A stretch of DNA of 16,713 nt from Temnopleurus reevesii (Eukaryota > Echinodermata > Echinoidea > Temnopleuroida > Temnopleuridae), in assembly GCA_036244855.1 (NCBI GenBank), contig BQKZ01001623.1:45114-61826 (forward strand), written 5' to 3'. Numbering within the stretch: the stretch's first letter is position 1; each line of letters begins with the position of its first letter. The notes beneath the pieces are model-generated. The model was not told the origin of the DNA, did not search any database, and saw only the letters and a program-made list of their open reading frames with translations. This document shows positions 6,678 through 14,007 of this stretch, in pieces. Both the position numbers and the translations under genes were made by a program.

Positions 6678-6805
6678 GCGCCGGTCACATAAAGGCCCGG
6701 AAGCAACACGATTTAACACGACTCTTTGTTAATTCACAGTTAACTGCCTTAGAACAAAGAGTCGTGTTGAATTGTGTTGCTTCCAGGCCCCTATGTGACC
6801 GGGGC
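6678..6805. mobile_element. GGTCACAT palindromic MITE, copy 2, uninterrupted
   Basis: Its arms of about 50 bp are complementary (GCGCCGGTCACATAAAGG against CCCCTATGTGACCGGGGC; AACACGACTCTTTGTT against AACAAAGAGTCGTGTT), around a short loop containing CACAGTTAACTGCC. It would fold into one long hairpin. It matches the outer parts of 6248-6570. Confidence 0.85.
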
Positions 6806-6959
6806 TTATACCGTTGCAAAGTTATGAATAGTCAAAATGTTGGTGATATCATGAACCCTGCCACTGGTGGTGATCCTTCATGTCTTTTTGATGATTAAAT
6901 TGCTGCTTTTCATGATTTCCTTTATGGCAAGATTTCCAAAATCACAACTCCCCTCACAG

Positions 6960-7085
6960 CCTTCTGTACCAGACGCTCTCTTACTCATGACAGAATTCCA
7001 TGATTTTAACAAATCTTCCTTGGACTTTCCATCACCAAAAAGTTTTGGCAGGGAACCCTATACATTGTATGTTGTGGGGCACTAG
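6960..7085 (+). CDS. Unassigned exon-like ORF (41 codons)
   Basis: A pyrimidine-rich acceptor (ACAACTCCCCTCACAG) is followed by 41 open phase-0 codons ending in TAG. The peptide starts PSVPDALLLMTEFHDFNK and includes SSLDFPSPKSFGREP and TLYVVGH. The composition is protein-like rather than low-complexity. The phase would match a join from 302, but nothing ties it to that gene. The frame also stays open upstream to an ATG at 6867. I do not recognise a family, and chance is a real alternative in AT-rich intronic DNA. Confidence 0.25.
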   Translation, partial: PSVPDALLLMTEFHDFNKSSLDFPSPKSFGREPYTLYVVGH

Positions 7086-7253
7086 ACTTGTTGTACAGGT
7101 TTATTTAGGTCCACGCTGAAATTTTATTATTCAATGCCATCATGACATGTTAATGCCATTTACTACATTGGGGAACATATCTATTTGTTTTGCATATAAT
7201 CAAAATCTACATTCTATGTGGTTTTCTTACAAATATCTGTAAAACAGAGAATT

Positions 7254-7531
7254 GTGATAGTGGTCACGACTCTCGCCTTTCAACTAGAGGGTCGTAGGTT
7301 CGAGTCCCACCCAGGGCGTTAATTTCCTTCTGCAAGAAATTCATCCACATTCTGTTGCACTCAACCCAGGTGAGGTGAATGGGTACCTGGTAGGAATATT
7401 TATTCCTTGAAATGCCATGTGCGCTGGTGTATGCCGGGGTAAAGCCAGGGTAATAATAATGCAAAGCGCCTTGAGCACTCTGCAGAGTGGATACGTGCGC
7501 TATATAAATTACCCCTATTATTATTATTTTC
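7254..7531 (+). mobile_element. tRNA-derived SINE, complete-looking
   Basis: The head is tRNA-like (GTGGTCACGACTCTCGCC...), with a perfect Pol III B box GGTTCGAGTCC at 7297-7307. The body contains TGAATGGGTACCTGGTAGGA and GCAAAGCGCCTTGAGCACTC. The tail is GCGCTATATAAATTACCCC followed by (ATT)n. A second copy of the family lies in reverse orientation at 11725-11938. The tail motif GCGC-TATAAAT plus (ATT)n recurs at about 8795-8850. Confidence 0.85.
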
Positions 7532-7666
7532 ATATGAATTCAAGGCTTTCATTGCGAGTGACTGGCCAAGAGTACACCGGTATTGTTATTATAGTCAGGC
7601 TTTCTCTCACTTTTCTTCAGCTTTTGCATTATCCCCATTCTAATTTTTACATCATGCATATTTCAG

Positions 7667-7770
7667 AACGATTGGTAAATCCCGGAAGTGTCTCAGACTT
7701 CCCAGCGAAACTAAAACCATCGTCAGAGAGTGCTATCAATGTTTTTGATGAAATAGAAGAATGTATCTAA
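7667..7770 (+). CDS. Unassigned terminal-exon-like ORF (34 codons)
   Basis: The upstream stretch has a CTAAT branch-like site, a T-rich tract and TTTCAG. The following frame (first codon completed from an upstream exon) reads RLVNPGSVSDFPAKLKPS, SESAINVFDEIEECI and then TAA at 7768. Amino-acid use looks like real protein with an acidic C-terminus. AATAAA signals occur downstream at 7935, 7977 and 8201. No upstream exon of matching phase was found and the family is not recognised. Confidence 0.3.
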
Positions 7771-7833
7771 GGAATCATGTTTTAGTTTGGTTAATCCTCT
7801 TGCTGTATATAAAGGCATTCAATTTCTCTAAAG

Positions 7834-8024
7834 GTAGTGTTGCTAGAAAGTTGTGATTGATTGCAATTAGATTTCAAATCAGTTGCAAATTAAAACATGT
7901 CGGAACAATTTTCATCCACGCAGTCTGCGCTTGTAATAAAATAAACATGAAGCAAAGATTAAGATTGGCACATGCCAATAAACTGCAACTTGCAATCAAT
8001 CAAAACTTTCTAGCAACACTCCCT
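7834..8024. mobile_element. Related MITE (AGTGTTGCTAGAAAGTTG ends)
   Basis: The left end AGTGTTGCTAGAAAGTTGTG and the right end CAAAACTTTCTAGCAACACT are near-perfect complements, followed by inner blocks GATTGATTGCAA / TTGCAATCAATC. The pattern of a GTTGC-type end plus GTTGCAA/TTGCAAC inner repeats relates it to the GGGTGTTG family. Element borders are approximate. Confidence 0.75.
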
Positions 8025-8282
8025 AAGATCACCCATTTATATGATTGATCTATGTGTATTATCAATCTACCATTCATGTTTGTTTTTTCTCGGACTGTTG
8101 TATCAATTCTGGTATGTTTTGTCTTCTGCTAAACACTGAAAAATCAAGAAACTTTGACATGATTAGATGACATATTTTTGATGTGTACTTTAGATCAAGA
8201 AATAAAAGAAATTGGTCCTTTTGAATGATTTATCACTTTCGTAATTATTTGGTGTGTGTTTGCCATGTTGTCTTATTTGCAG

Positions 8283-8364
8283 ATACAAAGTGACTTGTGA
8301 AAATGGGAAATGCGTGACAGATAGAGGAAGGGGAAAACACCTGAAAAAGGTGATTACACGATAA
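8283..8364 (+). CDS. Unassigned exon-like ORF (Cys-containing)
   Basis: TGTTGTCTTATTTGCAG is a good acceptor. The following frame (first base completing a codon) reads YKVTCENGKCVTDRGRGKH then LKKVITR and TAA. A weak donor (AAG|GTGATT) at 8349/8350 is also possible. The C-E-N-G-K-C spacing and basic residues look protein-like, but the segment is short. No family is assigned and chance is possible. Confidence 0.22.
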
Positions 8365-8387
8365 TCACAGTATTCACAACAAATCAT

Positions 8388-8658
8388 CAACACCACCACC
8401 ACCATCATCATCATCATCAACACCACCACCACCACCACCATCATCATCATCACCACCATCATCAATATCACCACCACCACCACCATCCTCACCACCACCA
8501 CCACCACCATCATCACCATCGTCACCATCTTCATTGTCACAATCGCCATCATCATCACCATCCACATCGTCATCGCCATTACTATCATCATCACCATCAT
8601 TACCATCATCATCATCATCATTACCATCATCATCATCATCATTACCATCATCATCATC
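8388..8658. repeat. CAT/CAC trinucleotide microsatellite
   Basis: About 270 bp of imperfect (CAT)n, (CAC)n and CATCAC mixtures, with no transposon ends. Frames through it read as His, Met/Val or Asp/Gly strings and are not genes. Confidence 0.95.
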
Positions 8659-8794
8659 CAGTTATAATTTAATTTTGTAGTACATTTTTTGGAGGCGTAC
8701 ACCAAGTTAGTTTATAATTAAGTATTTTGTTTTCTATTAATTATGTACCATGTATTAATTTTTTTTACCGGTATTATGATTAGACAGACCACCT

Positions 8795-8850
8795 GTGCGC
8801 TTTGAAACACCTGTATAAAGCGCCTTATAAATGTAATTATTATTATTATC
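8795..8850 (+). mobile_element. SINE 3'-tail fragment
   Basis: GTGCGCTTTGAAACACCTG, then AAAGCGCCTTATAAATG and (ATT)n, resembles the tail of the SINE at 7254-7531 (AAGCGCC...GCGCTATATAAATTACC(ATT)n). The upstream body is missing or too diverged. The (ATT)n end runs directly into the next microsatellite. Confidence 0.55.
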
Positions 8851-8857
8851 ATTATTA

Positions 8858-9066
8858 TAACCATCATCATCGTCATCAACTTCATAGTCACAATCACCAT
8901 TATCATCACCATCCACATCATCATTGTCATCATCACCATCATCATAATCATTATGATCTACATCACAACCATCATCACAATCATCACCACCACATTAATC
9001 ATCCTCATCATCCTCATCATCATCATCATCATCATCACCGTCATCATCTTCATCATCATCATCATG
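8858..9066. repeat. CAT/CAC/AAT microsatellite
   Basis: About 210 bp of ATC/CAT/CAC triplets with AAT interruptions follow directly on the (ATT)n tail of a SINE fragment. The His-rich plus frame and Met-rich minus frame are composition artefacts. Confidence 0.95.
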
Positions 9067-9665
9067 AACGGGGGGAAACAAGAAATCACAATTCAGACAA
9101 CCATAATGGCACCACCTACATAAAAACAGAAACAACTATAAATGGAATAAAGATAATATGACATTTATTCAAACACTGAATTTCAGTGTCTTACAAAGAT
9201 ATTCTCCACACAAATAAGCTTCAATGTACAACTTCCCATCATATTCAGATTAAATTTTACGGAGGCTGGGGCCTAAAATTCCCAGAAAATTCTGATTTAT
9301 CTAATTAAAGGTAACTCTCAATCATTCATAAATAGATGCCGCAAATTAATATCATTATAATTCTAATTATAATGAGATCTGGTAATCTTGTGTGAAATTG
9401 TGCTGTATAAATCCCAACCTATCAGTTTTTGGACAAACCTACTACAGGAACTATCTACCTTTAAATTCAAAAGCAAATCAAACTCTCGTTTATCAATGAG
9501 TACACACCATGTGATGATGCAAACATAAAGTATGAATCTGAAAAACATAAGCAAGCTTATGAATTTGAATGAAGTTTTAATGGGAAAATAATCTCAAAGT
9601 AAGGATATTATTTGGGAAGAATGGCTATTGGATTTTCCATAAAATTTGTACAGCGTGTTCGTCGA
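9067..9665 (-). other. Probable 3' UTR and 3' flank of ATP5PF
   Basis: This is AT-rich sequence downstream of the ATP5PF stop, read on the minus strand. Candidate poly(A) signals on that strand are ATTAAA (complement of 9576-9581), about 85 nt after the stop, and AATAAA (complement of 9164-9169), about 500 nt after it. Nothing else was recognised. Confidence 0.45.
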
Positions 9666-9697
9666 TCATTTCTTCTCTTCTGCTGCAAAGTCGATGT
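9666..9697 (-). CDS. ATP5PF: ATP5PF coding exon 3 (last)
   Basis: On the minus strand, TTTCTCTTTTCAG is followed by ACATCGACTTTGCAGC and a TGA at 9668-9666. The split codon G|AC joins exactly to exon 2, giving FEFK-DIDFAAEEKK. It is only 32 coding bases, too short for an ORF scan. The end is shorter and more acidic than the human one, which ends FKFEDPKFEVIEKPQA. Confidence 0.9.
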
Positions 9698-12600
9698 CTG
9701 AAAAGAGAAACAAGAATAAAGAAAGGAAGTGTCAAAATTTATAAACATGATCCATTAGCTCTTGAGTGTTTATAAGAAAATCGACAATCGGTTGCTCCTA
9801 TACCTAAAAGAAATAAACAGCAATTGGAGCCTCTTGATTTTCTATACAATTCACATGCGTAATGTACATGCTTGTAAACAAATCCTTGAGAACCTCATAG
9901 GGATAACATGTCGCCATAGGGATATATGGTTGTGTATTTTTGCACATCTAACCAACGGGAACATGTGTAGTATAGCAATTCACACAGAATGAGTTAGCAT
10001 CTTATGAAATCATTATTATGAGAGAATTTACCTGTAGCAATTCTTTGATAACCTGTTATCATCACTATATAATGCTGGATGATGGAATCACTGGACCATA
10101 TCTCTTGTTTTGAGGCTTTAGGGTGATAACAGGTAACAAATATATGCTCATATCTTCACAATCTGAAGAATTACTGACATCTGCGAAGCCAAATAATTGT
10201 TCAGATGCCTTTGACCAACCGACCCCCTGAAAATGGCGTGATCTGAATTTTTTTGTTGCTTTTCACTAAAATTGAAAAATCATCATAAAATATATAAATG
10301 AAAAGTCATATTCAGATGTTCTTTGGCTGTTGACTCCCCTCTTAGACCTATTATCCTCATGAATTGTGTGATTGTATTAATTGTACTTGAAAAAAAAATA
10401 ATCCGTCAAACCAGTGCTTAAAAAAAAAGAAAATGGCATTGGAGGCCAATCAAAATTATCGTTTCATGGACGTCTTGTTACAGGTGCAGACCATACAAGA
10501 ATAAAATGTGGGTTACAATTTGCAACTGATCAATTGCAACTTTCTAGCAACATCCCCTTTGACAGCGAATAATCAATCTCACCTTTGAATTCAAATGTTG
10601 GGAACTGTGTCATGTCTCCACCGCCAAACATCTTGTTGAGTTTAGAGATCTCCGTATCCATTTGTTTCTCTGTCTGGGCATCAGAGTCTACTAGTTTACC
10701 ACCAGCCGACCTGGATAGGATTATATTAAAACAAATATTAGAACATCCAATCTTTAAATCACAAATCTGAGCTGCTGTGTTAATGATGATCATCATCAAA
10801 GCTACCAACTTGAAAATTCACATTTCGGGGAGATCCTTCACTTAAACACATAATCCAATGGAGGAAATCAATGTATGACTCAGGGAGATTGCTGAAAATC
10901 TGACATTTCTCACTAAGAAATCAGCTAATTTTCAGGGAGTCTCCTGATCAATCAGGTAGACTTGGCAGCTCTGCATAATACACATTACATATGTATAGAT
11001 ATCTCACCGAGTTAATCAGGGCTTTAAAAATCCACATACCCAAATGCCTGGAGCAACAAAATTGAGCCATCAGGTAAGTAAATAAAACTGCCACTTGCCC
11101 AAATGGGCAATTAATAGTTTTAAAGCCCAAGAGTATAAATAACTGACTGTCAGTGAATTCAGTTTTAAAAAATGGGCAACTTCACCAACAGCTCAGCCAC
11201 ACTTGATGTTATACATGAGTGTGGAGCTGCATTTGTTTGCTTTCATCTTTTGGGCAAATAGAATTGATGTTAATAAGGCAAATAATTTAAAAACTACTTG
11301 TCCATAAGGGCAAGTTGTGAAAGAAAAATTCTTGTAGCACCCTGTCTCTTTTTATATTTCTCTCTCTGCGCTTTACAAACAACTATTTTACCACCAGCTG
11401 AACTCAAAAGAATGTAAAAGAAAGAATGTAATTATTTCTTGATAAATTAAAATTAATCATGAAATGGTATCTATTTTTTGTTTATTATGCTGGAATGCAG
11501 AAGGATGCATTACACAATTTAGCTTATATTGGTGTATGTGCAGTGTGTACTCGACTACTTGTTTTTTGCCTTTGAAAGAGCAAAATCCTAATGCAAAAAT
11601 AAAGTAGCCTCCCAAAAAAAATTTTGCCATTGACAATAATAATAATAATAATAAAAATAGACCTGTCCATTTATATATCGCAATCACTAAATGCATAAAT
11701 TATACTGCACTTGAAACGAGATACCATATGATTACCCTGGCTATAACTGCCAAGCAAGCCACTTGCGCGCTCAAGCATTCCAAGGAATAAATTCCTGCCA
11801 GGTACCCATTTCCACATGGGATGAGTGCAGCAAATTGTGGATGAATTACTTGCCGAAGGAAATGAACGCCATGGGTAGGATTCGAACCGTCAACCCTCTA
11901 GTTGAAAGACGAGAGTCAGAACCACTACGCTACTAAGAATCACAGATGGCGCTATACAGCTTTCATCGTATACAATACATGAGAGTCAAGGTACCCACTT
12001 TTGATTTGGACATTCTAGAATGTGCTTTTCCTGGCAGGGTGGAACGATGCACAAACGTGCGCAACCAGATGTGGATATCCCAACTCTTGTTTATGACAAA
12101 AAATTGAAAGAGCCATCTGTGGTTCTTAAAGGAGAACTTCACCCAGACATTGATTTGCGCTCAGTGGGTGAAGAAAAATACAATGGTCAATTTGTGAAAA
12201 TATGAGCAAAATCCGACAATTCATTCAAAAGTTATGAATTTTCAAACTTTTGATTTACACCCTTCATGGGATCCTCAAATTGGCAACGTACAGGCTCAAA
12301 TTGGCAACGTACAGGCACAAAATGGCTGCCAACATGGAGAATTCTCCATTATCTTCGTGCACAGAATTTCACATTTACTTCTTTTCCAAGAAAAGTAGAC
12401 AAAATTGTACTTTTCTCTTCAAACTTGTATGATATTGATATTTTGATTCTCAATGCATTTCGGAAAGAATTTTGTTGATTTCTTGTCTAATTTTCTCGAA
12501 AAAGAAGAAAATTTTAAATTCTGTGTACCAAGTGCATGGAGAGTTCTCCATGATGGCAGCCATTTTGTGCCTGTACATTGCCAATTTAAGGAGCCCATGA

Positions 12601-12970
12601 GGGGTTTAAATAAAAACTTTGAACATTCATATCTTTTGAATGCATTGTTGGATTTTGCTCAAATTTTCACAGTTTGATCATTGTATTTTTCTTCATCCAC
12701 TAAGAGTGCATCAATGTCTGGGCGAAGTTCCCCTTTAATGTTCTGTTATTGCTGATGGCGAGAGATCTCAATATCAGTTGATAGCATCACTTACTTCTTC
12801 TTATTGCTGTACTCCCGGATCTTATCCACAAAGAGCTTTTGCACAGGGTCTGTGGGTGCCGCGGCTTTCGTCTTGGCCATGAGGGCGCTGCTCGCTCCAA
12901 GGTTCCGCCTCACGATCACTGTGAGCGCTGGCCGGACTTGTGGACCCATACGTAAAACCTGTTGCAACAT
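9666..12970 (-). CDS. ATP5PF: ATP synthase-coupling factor 6, mitochondrial (whole gene, three coding exons)
   Basis: Coding exons 12795-12970, 10583-10710 and 9666-9697 join in phase to a 111-residue protein (human F6 is 108). F6 is a stator subunit of mitochondrial F1Fo ATP synthase that helps link the F1 head to the peripheral stalk at the inner membrane. Residues 1 to about 35 form an Arg-rich targeting peptide (MLQQVLRMGPQVRPALTVIV, then RRNLGAS). The core DPVQKLFVDKIREY is almost the human DPIQKLFVDKIREY. It continues SAGGKLVDSD, KLNKMFGGGDMTQFPTFEFK and ends DIDFAAEEKK. All borders are GT-AG on the minus strand. An upstream ATG at 13006 would lie before the AG at 12978-12979, so the start at 12970 is preferred. 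The first, noncoding exon was not found. Confidence 0.95.
9698..10582 (-). other. ATP5PF last intron
   Basis: An AT-rich intron of 885 bp. It holds a local inverted repeat (GATAACCTGTTATC at 10047-10060, and GTGATAACAGGT at 10123 complementary to ACCTGTTATCATCAC at 10051), short A-runs, and a truncated MITE at 10430-10557 next to the donor. A plus-strand frame at 9762-9992 has no support. Confidence 0.7.
10430..10557. mobile_element. Truncated copy of the GTTGC-ended MITE family
   Basis: The right end, CAATTGCAACTTTCTAGCAA then CATCCCC, matches the end of the element at 7834-8024. The inner GGCCAATCAAAATTATCGTT and TCATGGACGTCTTGTTA match the core of the copies at 5988 and 6347. The left terminal repeat is not visible. 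It ends about 25 bp from an ATP5PF donor. Confidence 0.65.
10583..10710 (-). CDS. ATP5PF: ATP5PF coding exon 2
   Basis: The exon is 128 bp. On the minus strand the acceptor is ...AATCCTATCCAG and the donor is TTCAAAG|GTGAGATT. It encodes SAGGKLVDSDAQTEK, an acidic/basic helical segment, then KLNKMFGGGDMTQFPTFEFK, the most conserved part of F6 outside the KLFVDKIREY core (human KLKQMFGNADMNTFPTFKF). Both split codons join perfectly. A decayed partial copy lies 690 bp upstream at 11346-11402. Confidence 0.95.
11019..11128. mobile_element. Small hairpin element with GGGCTTTAAAA ends
   Basis: GGGCTTTAAAA at 11019-11029 and its perfect complement TTTTAAAGCCC at 11118-11128 bound 110 bp containing the palindrome TTGCCCAAATGGGCAA (11095-11110). 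No protein is encoded. A short element or element end is the simplest reading. Confidence 0.6.
11296..11315. repeat. Palindrome related to the core of the element at 11019
   Basis: ACTTGTCCATAAGGGCAAGT has 8-bp arms with one G-T-type mismatch and resembles CACTTGCCCAAATGGGCAAT 200 bp upstream. It is probably a remnant of the same repeat family. Confidence 0.5.
11346..11402 (-). pseudogene. Decayed partial copy of ATP5PF coding exon 2
   Basis: On the minus strand, after an AG (complement of 11403-11404), the sequence TTCAGCTGGTGGTAAAATAG matches the real exon start GTCGGCTGGTGGTAAACTAG. GCGCAGAGAGAGAAA then matches GCCCAGACAGAGAAA. In the equivalent phase it reads SAGGKIVVCKAQREKYKK against SAGGKLVDSDAQTEKQMD. 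Similarity fades after about 57 bp, before the conserved KMFGG...FPTF part, so it cannot encode a working exon. It lies in the same orientation, upstream of the real exon. Confidence 0.7.
11725..11938 (-). mobile_element. tRNA-derived SINE, reverse orientation, 3'-truncated
   Basis: On the minus strand there is an A box TAGCGTAGTGG (complement of 11922-11932) and a B box GGTTCGAATCC (complement of 11878-11888). The body shares TTTCAACTAGAGGGT, AATTCATCCACA and AATGGGTACCTGGCAGGAAT with the SINE at 7254-7531. The GCGC...TATAAAT(ATT)n tail is missing or diverged. It lies in an ATP5PF intron, in the same sense as the gene. Confidence 0.85.
12038..12126 (+). CDS. Unassigned exon-like ORF interrupted by the TTAA element
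   Basis: TGTGCTTTTCCTGGCAG is followed by an open phase-0 frame on the plus strand, opposite ATP5PF: GGTMHKRAQPDVDIPTLVYD, then KKLKEPSVVL, where the TTAA element begins. Beyond the element (from TTAA at 12735-12738) the same frame would stay open for about 13 more codons to TGA near 12777. The composition is protein-like, but I recognise no family. It could be an old exon or retro-fragment disabled by the insertion, or chance. Confidence 0.25.
12130..12734. mobile_element. Long-armed TTAA-flanked hairpin element (~605 bp)
   Basis: TTAA flanks both ends (12126-12129 and 12735-12738). The ends AGGAGAACTTCACCCAGACA and, complemented, AGGGGAACTTCGCCCAGACA begin arms of about 200-250 bp that stay complementary (AAATACAATGGTCAATTTG / AAATACAATGATCAAACTG; GGCACAAAATGGCTGCCA on both arms; ATGGAGAATTCTCCAT / ATGGAGAACTCTCCAT). 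The TTAA target site suggests a piggyBac-type mobiliser, but the end sequence alone does not prove this. No transposase. Minus-strand transcripts of ATP5PF would include it as a long hairpin. Confidence 0.85.
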
Positions 12971-12977
12971 GGTTGGT
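12795..12977 (-). CDS. ATP5PF: ATP5PF coding exon 1 (start codon at 12970)
   Basis: The acceptor TTCTTCCTTCCTCAG ends at 12978. The exon then gives 7 bases of 5' UTR (ACCAACC) and ATG at 12970-12968. It encodes the mitochondrial targeting region, an Ala/Thr/Lys linker (MAKTKAAAPT) and the core DPVQKLFVDKIREYSNKK, and ends AAGAA|GTAAGTG. It is more GC-rich than its surroundings. A damaged copy of its 5' half lies directly upstream. Confidence 0.95.
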
Positions 12978-13057
12978 CTGAGGAAGGAAGAAAGAAGGGG
13001 AGTCATAATTGAAATGTATCAATATCTACAGTACATGTAATTCATCATTTTAAGGCG

Positions 13058-13145
13058 TTTGAAGTTTCTGACTCCTAAATTCCACCTCACAATCATCGTG
13101 ACTTGTGGACCCATATAGTAAAACCTGGTGCAACATGGCTGGTCT
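13058..13145 (-). pseudogene. Decayed partial copy of ATP5PF coding exon 1 and its acceptor
   Basis: The stretch ACTTGTGGACCCATA-TAGTAAAACCTG-TGCAACATGG repeats 12935-12971 almost base for base. The flanking intron also matches (CATGGCTGGTCTCAGGAAAAAA against CATGGTTGGTCTGAGGAAGGAA, then ...TCATAAT-AAAAT-TATC). On the minus strand the ATG at 13135 starts MLHQVLLYGS, against MLQQVLRMGP. A 1-bp insertion and a deletion of about 12 bp shift the frame, and the part encoding KLFVDKIREY is absent, so it is a relic. Confidence 0.8.
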
Positions 13146-13202
13146 CAGGAAAAAATAAAGAAGATGAATCATAATCAAAATATATCTTAGAGGGGAACCT
13201 AT

Positions 13203-13435
13203 GGGTGACTTCAAGTACGATGTTGAACGCTGGTGTTGGTGTTGCAGCAAAACCAACACCAGCCTCAACACCAAACTTGAAGTCTGTCGGTGTTTGGGGT
13301 AGACCTCACAATATTCTGACGTATTTCCGGTCGTTTTTGTATCACTTCTGTAAACTGACCGACGGTGTTGGAGCTCGGACCGTTTTGCTCTCTCAACACC
13401 AACACCAACACCGAACACCGTACTTGAAGTCACCC
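13203..13435. mobile_element. Palindromic element rich in CAACACC/GGTGTTG
   Basis: The ends GGGTGACTTCAAGTACGATG and CACCGTACTTGAAGTCACCC are near-perfect complements and continue into GGTGTTGGTGTTG / CAACACCAACACC. Inside the left arm GCTGGTGTTGGT (13229-13240) pairs perfectly with ACCAACACCAGC (13252-13263) around an 11-base loop. The unit CTTGAAGTC-GTCGGTGTT is repeated internally. The element is 233 bp with no coding capacity. Confidence 0.75.
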
Positions 13436-14007
13436 AATGCCTATGGTTGTCATGGTGTCCTTGAATGAAAAAACATCGGATGAACAAACTGTGAAAATTT
13501 GAACAAAACCGGATCATCCGTTCAAAATTTACAAATTTTCATATTCAAACAGACATGACAATCACTGCCGCTGATGGGAATACAGGCAACCAGCTATATT
13601 GACGGAATCTGTGATGACTTATGACTGTCACTTAGTGCATATGGCCATTTTTACGATCAGTGGTGTAACAAGCAGTGTTGATACTAGTTGGTGTGTAACT
13701 TTCTTGTACATTGACAGTTGAGCACAAATTTTTCCCATAAAGTAACCCTATATAAAGTCTACCTTGGGTACCCTCAACGAACTTCTCTTCTTTTTTCATT
13801 CCCCTGTAATGGACATTTATATACCCAAAACTAGACGTTTTCGGTGTACTCGATCTGACATGGTATTTTTGTCAGATCCAGAATTTTTTATTGTTCAGTC
13901 CTTTCCATTATTTATGTTGCTGTAAGTATACATTAGTATTCAATACTAAATCCTATTATATTTTGCAGATCCTGCTCTGTCTTGTTCTAACACTAGAATT
14001 ACTAAAA
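13436..14007. other. Noncoding stretch with a fragment related to the TTAA element
   Basis: At 13480-13550, GATGAACAAACTGTGAAAATTTGAACAAAACC-GATCATCCGTTCAAAA (read in pieces) resembles the inner arm of the TTAA element (GATCAAACTGTGAAAATTTG, AATGCATTCAAAAG). AGAGGGGAACC at 13190-13200 resembles its end. The rest shows nothing recognisable. Confidence 0.5.

Larger units (their letters stand above)
10711..12794 (-). other. ATP5PF intron between coding exons 1 and 2
   Basis: A 2.1-kb intron densely filled with repeats: a small hairpin element (11019-11128), a related palindrome (11296-11315), a partial exon-2 copy (11346-11402), an (AAT)n run near 11636-11655, a reversed SINE (11725-11938), a plus-strand exon-like ORF (12038) and a TTAA hairpin element (12130-12734). 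The donor is AAGAA|GTAAGTG at 12795/12794. Confidence 0.85.

Noticed and set aside
6411..6719. 102-codon minus-strand ORF
   Set aside because: It is made almost entirely of the nested MITEs and their arms.
7254..7330. Possible functional tRNA gene
   Set aside because: The B box is good, but the cloverleaf is degenerate and the sequence continues into a SINE body with an (ATT)n tail.
8190..9161. Met-, His-, Gly/Asp-rich ORFs over the microsatellites
   Set aside because: They are frames of CAT/CAC repeats. The regular repeats have no unique spacers, so they are also not a CRISPR array.
9762..9992. 76-codon plus-strand ORF in the last ATP5PF intron
   Set aside because: No acceptor, no family resemblance, and it lies antisense within an intron. 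Best explained by chance.
12791..13006. ATG at 13006 as the start of ATP5PF
   Set aside because: It lies before the strong acceptor TTCTTCCTTCCTCAG at 12978, so it is intronic. The spliced message starts at the ATG at 12970.
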